Positions 57,680 to 64,000 of a stretch of 64,000 nucleotides of DNA are shown here, piece after piece. The position numbers were made by a program, and so were the translations under genes. Numbering within the stretch: position 1 is the stretch's first letter; each line of letters starts with the position of its first letter. The notes under the pieces are model-generated. The model was given only the letters and a program-made list of their open reading frames with translations. It did not search any database and was not told the origin of the DNA. Origin of the DNA: UBA11540 sp045536425 (GTDB lineage Bacteria; Bacillota; Clostridia; Oscillospirales; Ruminococcaceae); assembly GCA_045536425.1 (NCBI GenBank), contig JAZSNN010000012.1, positions 68,032 to 132,031 of the forward strand, read 5' to 3'.

Positions 57680-58936
57680 ATGGGAATGACAATGACACAA
57701 AAAATCCTTGCCGCTCACGCAGGTCTCGAAACTGTGAGTGCAGGTCAGCTTATAAACGCCAAGCTTGATTTCGTTTTGGGCAACGATATCACAACTCCCG
57801 TTGCTGTAAACGAATTTAAAAAAGCTGGTTTTGACAGCGTGTTTGACAAAGACAGAGTCGGAATTGTACTCGACCACTTTGTTCCTAACAAAGATATAAA
57901 GGCTGCTGAGCAGTCCAAGCAGTGTCGTGAGTTTGCTTGTGAGCACTGTGTAAGTCACTTCTATGATGTTGGAAAAATGGGAATCGAACACGCGCTTCTC
58001 CCCGAACAAGGTGTTGTTTGTGCGGGAGATTGTATTATCGGTGCTGACAGCCACACCTGTACATACGGTGCACTTGGCGCTTTCTCAACAGGTGTTGGAA
58101 GTACTGATATGGCGGCAGGTATGGCAACCGGTATGGCTTGGTTCAAGGTTCCTGCAGCTATCAAGTTTGAGCTTACTGGAAAGCTCCCCAAAGAATGTAG
58201 CGGAAAAGACCTTATACTTTCCATAATCGGTGATATTGGCGTTGACGGCGCTTTGTACAAGAGTATGGAATTTACAGGCGAAGGCGTAGCTACTCTTTCG
58301 ATGGACGACCGCTTGTGCATCTGCAATATGGCTATTGAAGCCGGTGCAAAGAACGGTATCTTCCCTGTTGATGAAACCACTATCGAATATATGACGGGAC
58401 GAACCGAAAGAACTCCCGTGATTTATACTGCAGACGAAGACGCTGAATATGAAAGGGTTATAAATATTGACCTTTCAAAGATAGTTCCTACCGTTAGTTG
58501 TCCGCATCTTCCCGAAAACACCAAGCCCGCTAGCGTACTTTCCGACATAAAAATCGATCAGGTTGTTATCGGCAGCTGTACAAACGGACGTATGGAGGAT
58601 ATGGAAACCGCTTATAAGATACTAAACGGTAAAAAGGTTGCTGACGGAGTACGTTGTATAATTATCCCCGGCACAATGCAGATACTCAGAGAGTGTGTGG
58701 AAAAAGGATACGTTACTGCGTTTATTGATGCAGGTGCTGTTGTTTCTACTCCTACCTGCGGACCTTGCCTTGGCGGTTATATGGGTATTCTCGCTGCAGG
58801 CGAGAGATGTATCGCTACAACAAACCGCAACTTTGTCGGCAGAATGGGGCACGTAGACAGTGAAGTTTACCTAGCAAGCCCCGCTACTGCCGCTTCAAGC
58901 GCTATTACCGGTTACATCACCGCTCCGGAGGTTTGA
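57680..58936 (+). CDS. leuC: 3-isopropylmalate dehydratase large subunit
   Basis: Aconitase-family [4Fe-4S] isomerase, 418 residues, the short archaeal/clostridial LeuC type. IIGADSHTCTYGALGAFSTG and IGSCTNGRMEDM plus PTCGPCLGGYMGIL supply the three cluster cysteines. AAAGGAG precedes the ATG; the stop abuts leuD. Confidence 0.95.
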   Translation: MGMTMTQKILAAHAGLETVSAGQLINAKLDFVLGNDITTPVAVNEFKKAGFDSVFDKDRVGIVLDHFVPNKDIKAAEQSKQCREFACEHCVSHFYDVGKMGIEHALLPEQGVVCAGDCIIGADSHTCTYGALGAFSTGVGSTDMAAGMATGMAWFKVPAAIKFELTGKLPKECSGKDLILSIIGDIGVDGALYKSMEFTGEGVATLSMDDRLCICNMAIEAGAKNGIFPVDETTIEYMTGRTERTPVIYTADEDAEYERVINIDLSKIVPTVSCPHLPENTKPASVLSDIKIDQVVIGSCTNGRMEDMETAYKILNGKKVADGVRCIIIPGTMQILRECVEKGYVTAFIDAGAVVSTPTCGPCLGGYMGILAAGERCIATTNRNFVGRMGHVDSEVYLASPATAASSAITGYITAPEV

Positions 58937-58938
58937 GT

Positions 58939-59424
58939 ATGAATACAAAAGGACTTGTTTTTAAATATCCCGACAATGTTGATACAGACGTTATAATTCC
59001 TGCGCGTTATCTCAACACCGCAAAGGCGGAAGAACTCGCCCTTCATTGTATGGAGGACATTGACACCGAGTTTGTCAAGAAGGTTCAGCCCGGTGACGTT
59101 ATGGTGGCGGGATGGAACTTTGGATGCGGTTCTTCAAGAGAGCATGCGCCGCTTGTTATAAAAACCTGCAAGACAGGTTGTGTAATTGCAAAAAGCTTTG
59201 CCAGAATCTTCTATCGCAACGCTATTAACATCGGTCTTCCTATCCTCGAATGTCCCGAAGCCGCTGAAGAAATCAACGCAGGCGACGAGGTCAGCGTAGA
59301 TTTTGACACAGGTATTATCACCGACATCACAACTGGAAAGACCTACAAGGCAGAACCATTCCCTCAGTTCATTCAGAACATAATCAAAGAGGGCGGACTT
59401 CTTGCTTCTTTGAAAAAGGATTGA
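58939..59424 (+). CDS. leuD: 3-isopropylmalate dehydratase small subunit
   Basis: 161 residues, swivelling domain of the dehydratase. NVDTDVIIPARYLN, AGWNFGCGSSREHAPLVI and the ending FPQFIQNIIKEGGLL are diagnostic. The ATG at 58939 has GGAGG eight bases upstream; a TTG at 58933 overlapping leuC is less likely. Confidence 0.95.
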   Translation: MNTKGLVFKYPDNVDTDVIIPARYLNTAKAEELALHCMEDIDTEFVKKVQPGDVMVAGWNFGCGSSREHAPLVIKTCKTGCVIAKSFARIFYRNAINIGLPILECPEAAEEINAGDEVSVDFDTGIITDITTGKTYKAEPFPQFIQNIIKEGGLLASLKKD

Positions 59425-59434
59425 GGTGAACAAA

Positions 59435-60535
59435 ATGCAGAAAAACATTGCAGTCATTAGAGGTGACGGAATCGGTCCCGAAATCGTCGATGAGGCACTC
59501 AAGGTACTCGACAAGGTTGCAGAAGTTTACGGGCACGAGTTTAGCTATACAGACGCTGATATGGGCGGATGTGCTATTGACAAATGGGGCGACCCCCTGC
59601 CCCAAGAGATGCTGGAAAGATGTCTAAACTCCGACAGCGTACTTCTCGGTGCAGTTGGTGGGCCCAAGTGGAACAACGTCCCCGGTGACAAGCGTCCCGA
59701 AAAAGGACTTTTAAGACTCCGTGCAGGTATGGGAGTTTACAGTAACAACAGACCTGCAAAAATCTGGCCCCAGCTTGCCAGTGCTTCCCCACTCAAAGAA
59801 GATATTGTTAAAAAAGGCATCGATTTTATAATCGTTCGTGAGCTTATTGGCGGTATCTATTTTGGTGAACACAAAACCGAAACTGTCGGTGGCGAAAAAA
59901 AATCAACCGATATTTTGAACTATACTGAAAGCGAAATCGAACGCATCGGTCGCATTGGTTTCGAAACTGCTCGAAAGAGAAACAAAAAGCTCTGCTCGGT
60001 TGAAAAGAGCAACGTTCTCGACACAAGCAGACTTTGGAACTCGGTTATGCACAGACTTGCCGCGGAATATCCCGACGTTGAGCTTTGCGATATGCTGGTT
60101 GACAACTGTGCTATGCAGATTGTAAAAGACCCTTCTCAGTTTGACGTGGTCGTCACAGAAAATATGTTCGGCGACATTCTCTCCGACGAGGCATCGATGA
60201 TAACCGGCTCTATCGGTATGATTCCTTCCTCGAGCCTTGGAAAGACAACCTGCGGATTGTATGAGCCCATACACGGTTCTGCTCCCGACATTGCGGGAAT
60301 GGACATAGCAAACCCGATTGGTACTATACTTTCTGCGGCTATGATGCTCCGCTTTAGCTTCGACCTTGCTGAAGAAGCAAGTTGTATCGAAAATGCAGTA
60401 TCCGCAGTGCTTGACGCGGGATACAGAACAGCAGACATAATGCCCACAGATGAAGCCGAAAAGGCAAAGTGCAAAAAAGTCGGTTGCTCCCAGATGGGTA
60501 AATTAATAGTTGAAAATATAAGGAAAGAAAGATAA
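59435..60535 (+). CDS. leuB: 3-isopropylmalate dehydrogenase
   Basis: 366 residues of the isocitrate/isopropylmalate dehydrogenase family. IRGDGIGPEIVDEALKVL at the N-terminus, LLRLRAGMGVYSNNRPAK with the substrate arginines, ELIGGIYFGEHKTE and VTENMFGDILSDEASMITGS with the metal aspartates, and HGSAPDIAGMDIANP for NAD. ATG at 59435 behind GAGGTG; the GTG at 59426 belongs to that ribosome site. One base separates it from ilvB. Confidence 0.95.
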   Translation: MQKNIAVIRGDGIGPEIVDEALKVLDKVAEVYGHEFSYTDADMGGCAIDKWGDPLPQEMLERCLNSDSVLLGAVGGPKWNNVPGDKRPEKGLLRLRAGMGVYSNNRPAKIWPQLASASPLKEDIVKKGIDFIIVRELIGGIYFGEHKTETVGGEKKSTDILNYTESEIERIGRIGFETARKRNKKLCSVEKSNVLDTSRLWNSVMHRLAAEYPDVELCDMLVDNCAMQIVKDPSQFDVVVTENMFGDILSDEASMITGSIGMIPSSSLGKTTCGLYEPIHGSAPDIAGMDIANPIGTILSAAMMLRFSFDLAEEASCIENAVSAVLDAGYRTADIMPTDEAEKAKCKKVGCSQMGKLIVENIRKER

Positions 60536-60536
60536 A

Positions 60537-62204
60537 ATGATATTATCAGGTGCAGATATTATTGTTCGCACTTTGATTGAACAAAAGTGCGACGTTGTCT
60601 TCGGTTATCCCGGAGGACAGATTCTAAACGTTTATGATTCTTTATACAAATATCAAGACGAATTGAGACACGTGCTCACAGCTCACGAGCAGGGCGCTGC
60701 ACATGCGGCAGACGGATATGCCCGTGCTACAGGTAAAGTCGGTGTTGTTATCGCAACATCCGGCCCCGGTGCAACTAACCTTGTTACCGGTATTGCTACG
60801 GCATATCTTGACTCTATTCCGCTTGTTGCCATCACAGGAAACGTACCGAGCTATCAAATCGGTACCGACAGTTTCCAAGAGATTGATATAACGGGTATCA
60901 CGCTTCCAATAACAAAGCACAACTTCTTTGTCGGTTCTATCGACAAATTAGCTGACACCATTCGTGAGGCGTTTAAGCTTGCAATGTCAGGCCGTCCGGG
61001 TCCTGTTCTTATCGATGTTCCCAAGGATATACAGATGGCTATGTACGATTATGAGCCTCTCTCCCCTGTGGAAGCTGATGAAAGCGAGCCTGCAAAGGAA
61101 ATTCGTATTCAAGAGGCTGCTGAGTGCATAAATTCCGCACAGCGTCCCTACATATACTTCGGTGGCGGTATGATAACCTCCGCCGCACAAAAAGAGATGC
61201 TTGAGCTCTCGGAACTTCTCGACGCTCCTGTAGGTTGCTCTTTGATGGGAATTTCAGGCGTTCCTACTGACCATCCGAGATTTCTTGGAATGCAGGGTAT
61301 GCACGGTCACTACGCTTCTTCAATGGCAATGCATCACTCCGACTGCATTATTGCTCTCGGTGTCCGTTTCAACGACAGAGTTACAGGCAACCGCGAAAAG
61401 TTTGCAAGAGGTGCTAAAATCGTTCACATAGACGTTGACGGTGCAGAGCTTTCTAAAACTGTAAATGTTGCTCACGGTTTGCGCGGTGATGTTAAGTTGA
61501 CTCTTCAGAAGCTTATAAAACTCATAAACCCCGCAAAACGTCCCGAGTGGCAGAAGAAAATCGGCGAGTTTTTGGCTTTTGAAACCGAAAACATCGACGA
61601 CCGTGATGGTATGACACCGTATACTGCAATCAACACACTAAACCGTCATCTTGGTGATAAGACCCCTGTTGCAACCGATGTTGGACAACATCAGATGTGG
61701 TCAGCACAGTATCTAAATCTCAAGAGCAGTCGCACCTTTATTTCAAGCGGCGGACTTGGTACTATGGGATTTGGAATGGGCGCTGCTATCGGTGCTGCAA
61801 TCGGTAGCGGTGAGCATGCGGTGCTCGTTACGGGCGACGGAAGCTTTGGAATGTGCCTAAACGAGCTTGCAACTGCTGTTTCCAACAGTACTCCCCTTGT
61901 TGTGTTGATTCTCAACAACGGTGTTCTCGGTATGGTAAGACAGTGGCAGACGCTTTTCTTCGACAAGCATTATTCAAACACCATTCTCGACCGCAAAACA
62001 GACTTTGTTAAACTTGCTGAGGCTTTTGGTGCCAAGGGTGAAGCGGTTTCGACACCTGCAGAGCTCGACGCTGCATTGACCCGCGCTTTCAATGAAAACG
62101 GACCATATGTAATAGATTGTACCATAGACAAAGACGAGTTCGTTCTTCCTATGCTTCCCCCCGGCGGTTCTATGGATGACATTATCGTAAAGGTTGGTGA
62201 CTGA
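60537..62204 (+). CDS. ilvB: Acetolactate synthase large (catalytic) subunit
   Basis: ThDP enzyme making acetolactate/acetohydroxybutyrate. 555 residues. VFGYPGGQILNVYD and TAHEQGAAHAADGYARATG with the catalytic glutamate, the FAD-type middle domain, and the ThDP motif GDGSFGMCLNELATAVSNSTPLVVLILNN. The C-terminal GGSMDDIIVKVGD is typical. Followed after one base by the regulatory subunit gene. Confidence 0.96.
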   Translation: MILSGADIIVRTLIEQKCDVVFGYPGGQILNVYDSLYKYQDELRHVLTAHEQGAAHAADGYARATGKVGVVIATSGPGATNLVTGIATAYLDSIPLVAITGNVPSYQIGTDSFQEIDITGITLPITKHNFFVGSIDKLADTIREAFKLAMSGRPGPVLIDVPKDIQMAMYDYEPLSPVEADESEPAKEIRIQEAAECINSAQRPYIYFGGGMITSAAQKEMLELSELLDAPVGCSLMGISGVPTDHPRFLGMQGMHGHYASSMAMHHSDCIIALGVRFNDRVTGNREKFARGAKIVHIDVDGAELSKTVNVAHGLRGDVKLTLQKLIKLINPAKRPEWQKKIGEFLAFETENIDDRDGMTPYTAINTLNRHLGDKTPVATDVGQHQMWSAQYLNLKSSRTFISSGGLGTMGFGMGAAIGAAIGSGEHAVLVTGDGSFGMCLNELATAVSNSTPLVVLILNNGVLGMVRQWQTLFFDKHYSNTILDRKTDFVKLAEAFGAKGEAVSTPAELDAALTRAFNENGPYVIDCTIDKDEFVLPMLPPGGSMDDIIVKVGD

Positions 62205-62205
62205 T

Positions 62206-62712
62206 ATGAAAAGATACACCTTGGCAGTCTTGACCCGCAACCAGTTTGGTGTGCTCAACAGAGTAACCAGTATGTTCAGAAGAAGACAGTTTAACATCAG
62301 CGCTTTGACTGTTAGTGAAACAGAATCTCCCGATTTTTCCCGTATCACAGTACTCTTTGACGGTGATGAACGGAACAAAGAACAGCTTGTTGATCAGCTG
62401 TACAAGCTTCCCGACGTTTGCTCGATAAAAGAGTTCGCCCAAGAGGAGAGTATCAGTAGAGAGTTGCTTCTCATAAAGATGCAAAACTCTCCCGACAACC
62501 GCGACGAGATTCTCACAGCGGCAGACGCTTATGAAGCAAAAATCGTAGACTATATGAAAGACTCTATCATCTTTCAAGTTACCGGTGACAGCAGAAAAAT
62601 TGATCAATTTATCAATCTGATGCGTGATTTCAACATCCTTGAAATCTGCCGTACCGGTATCGTTTCCCTTGAACGTGGTGAAACCACAATTAGAAAAGTA
62701 ACAAATTTATAA
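62206..62712 (+). CDS. ilvN: Acetolactate synthase small (regulatory) subunit
   Basis: 168 residues: N-terminal ACT domain (TLAVLTRNQFGVLNRVTSMF, then RRRQFNISALTV) that binds valine for feedback control, and the C-terminal ALS_ss_C domain. The ATG at 62206 is preferred; an in-frame GTG at 62194 lies inside ilvB. The gene is also named ilvH in some species. Confidence 0.95.
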   Translation: MKRYTLAVLTRNQFGVLNRVTSMFRRRQFNISALTVSETESPDFSRITVLFDGDERNKEQLVDQLYKLPDVCSIKEFAQEESISRELLLIKMQNSPDNRDEILTAADAYEAKIVDYMKDSIIFQVTGDSRKIDQFINLMRDFNILEICRTGIVSLERGETTIRKVTNL

Positions 62713-62739
62713 TTGCTATAAAAAGTGAGGTAATTTAAA

Positions 62740-63759
62740 ATGGCAAGAATTTTCTATCAGCAGGACTGTGATTTGCAGAAACTCAGCGGCAAAACCGTCG
62801 CAATAATCGGTTATGGTTCTCAGGGCCACGCACACGCACTAAACCTTAAGGACAGCGGTGTTAACGTTATAGTTGGTCTTTATGAAGGCAGCAAGAGCTG
62901 GGCAAAGGCTGAGGCTCAGGGTCTCAAGGTTATGACCGCTGCTGAAGCTGCAAAGGTTGCAGACATTATTATGATTCTCATCAACGACGAAAAGCAGGCT
63001 AAACTCTACAAAGAGAGCATTGAGCCCAACCTTACAGAAGGCAAGACCCTTGCTTTTGCACACGGCTTTAACATCCATTTCGGTTGCATCAAGCCTCCGA
63101 AGAACGTAAACGTTATTATGGTTGCTCCCAAGGGCCCCGGTCACACAGTTAGAAGTGAGTATCAGGCTGGTAAGGGTGTTCCCTGCCTTATCGCTGTTGA
63201 GCAGGATGCCACAGGCGATGCTTGGGATCTTGGTCTTGCATATGCACTCGGTATCGGTGGTGCACGAGCAGGCGTTCTCGAAACAAACTTCCGTACCGAA
63301 ACCGAAACAGACCTCTTTGGTGAGCAGGCTGTTCTCTGCGGTGGTGTTTGTGCACTCATGCAGGCAGGTTATGAGACACTTGTTGAGGCAGGCTACGACC
63401 CCAGAAACGCTTACTTTGAGTGTATCCACGAGATGAAGCTCATCGTTGACCTCATCTATCAGAGCGGTTTTGCAGGAATGAGATATTCTATCTCCAACAC
63501 CGCTGAATATGGCGACTACATCACAGGTCCCAAGATAATCACAGCCGAAACAAAGAAGGCTATGAAGAAGGTTCTCAGCGACATTCAGGATGGTACTTTT
63601 GCAAAAGACTTCCTTCTCGATATGTCCGATGCAGGCGCTCAGGTTCACTTCAACGCTATGCGCAAGATCGCTTCCGAGCATCCCTCTGAGCTCGTCGGCG
63701 AGGACATCCGCAAGCTCTACAGCTGGAACAGCGACGAGGAGAAGCTCATCAACAACTAA
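62740..63759 (+). CDS. ilvC: Ketol-acid reductoisomerase
   Basis: Class I KARI, 339 residues. The nucleotide loop reads VAIIGYGSQGHAHALNLKDSGVNVIVGLYEGSK and determines NADPH/NADH choice; GPGHTVRSEY, ETNFRTETETDLFGEQAVLCGG with the magnesium Asp/Glu, and YECIHEMKLIVDLIYQSG-type sequence with the second glutamate are present. AAAAGTGAGG precedes the ATG. Codon bias suggests high expression. Confidence 0.96.
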   Translation: MARIFYQQDCDLQKLSGKTVAIIGYGSQGHAHALNLKDSGVNVIVGLYEGSKSWAKAEAQGLKVMTAAEAAKVADIIMILINDEKQAKLYKESIEPNLTEGKTLAFAHGFNIHFGCIKPPKNVNVIMVAPKGPGHTVRSEYQAGKGVPCLIAVEQDATGDAWDLGLAYALGIGGARAGVLETNFRTETETDLFGEQAVLCGGVCALMQAGYETLVEAGYDPRNAYFECIHEMKLIVDLIYQSGFAGMRYSISNTAEYGDYITGPKIITAETKKAMKKVLSDIQDGTFAKDFLLDMSDAGAQVHFNAMRKIASEHPSELVGEDIRKLYSWNSDEEKLINN

Positions 63760-63777
63760 GAAAGGGGAGATACCCTT

Positions 63778-64000
63778 ATGATCAAGGAAAAGATCGTGGA
63801 CGGCGCGCAGAACGCGCCGCACCGCAGTCTGTATCACGCGCTGGGCCTTACCAAAGAGGAGCAGGCGCGTCCGCTCATCGGTATTGTCAGCTCGTTCAAC
63901 GAAATAGTGCCGGGACACATCAACCTCGATAAGATCGCAGATGCGGTCAAGCTCGGAGTTGCAATGGCAGGCGGCACTCCGATAGTATTCCCGGCGATCA
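63778..64000 (+). CDS. ilvD: Dihydroxy-acid dehydratase, N-terminal part (runs off the window)
   Basis: The first 74 residues are visible: KIVDGAQNAPHRSLYHALGL, then RPLIGIVSSFNEIVPGHINL and AGGTPIVFP, as in IlvD. AAAGGGGAGA precedes the ATG, 18 bases after ilvC. The iron-sulfur cysteines lie beyond the edge. Codon choice (GCG, CCG, CTG) is visibly richer in G/C than in the preceding genes. Confidence 0.92.
   Translation, partial: MIKEKIVDGAQNAPHRSLYHALGLTKEEQARPLIGIVSSFNEIVPGHINLDKIADAVKLGVAMAGGTPIVFPAI

Overview
The window reads as the chromosome of an anaerobic, endospore-forming member of the Clostridia (Firmicutes), most like the gut Oscillospirales/Ruminococcaceae type; this is inferred from gene content, not from a marker gene. 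Pointers are a SigK-like sporulation sigma factor at the left edge, dipicolinate synthase dpaAB, a complete Rnf complex in the order CDGEAB, pyruvate phosphate dikinase, a PduL-type phosphotransacylase, a T-box and a lysine riboswitch. Promoters are of the ordinary SigA type with 17-base spacers, and Rho-independent terminators are frequent.

Layout. 0-2.7 kb: sigma factor tail, M3 oligopeptidase, small membrane protein. 2.7-10.6 kb: oligopeptide/dipeptide ABC importer with an oversized binding protein and a permease carrying a large insertion. 11.6-19.6 kb: rnfCDGEAB, then a tandem-repeat surface protein, ApbE flavin transferase, a NusG-II protein and a Gx transporter. 19.6-22.4 kb: murA, rlmH, membrane protein. 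22.4-24.8 kb (minus): malic enzyme and an Ldh2-family dehydrogenase. 25-28.3 kb: Na/Pi cotransporter, a divergent XRE regulator pair, a HAD phosphatase. 28.4-30.2 kb: lysine riboswitch and NhaC-type transporter. 30.3-36 kb: lone trpB, SLOG protein, stand-alone GlmU acetyltransferase half, ppdK. 36-41.4 kb: lipoprotein, VanW, DUF975, nitroreductase and a SipW-type surface protein.

41.4-48.7 kb is an accessory, partly AT-rich stretch: fused IS3 and IS110 remnants, a 5'-truncated RHS protein with a candidate toxin tail and small downstream partner, dpaAB, pduL, tRNA-Ser, then a small island (four-helix protein, GNAT, S51 peptidase) bounded by the tRNA 3' end and a partial copy of it. 48.7-53.9 kb (minus) is a methionine/one-carbon operon: metF, a separate MetH reactivation subunit, metH core and pyrimidine-nucleoside phosphorylase. 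54-64 kb is a branched-chain amino acid operon under a leucine (CUC) T-box: ilvA-ridA-leuACDB-ilvBNCD, with ilvD cut by the window edge.

The most unusual structure is a family of intergenic arrays made of four or more micro-hairpins, each with a different stem, joined by a near-constant GATTCAT/AATTCAT heptamer. Three arrays follow gene 3' ends (21451-21528, 26805-26887, 31568-31698), and the third contains units in both orientations. A related ATTCAT-rich palindromic stretch lies next to the four-helix-bundle gene near 46.5 kb.
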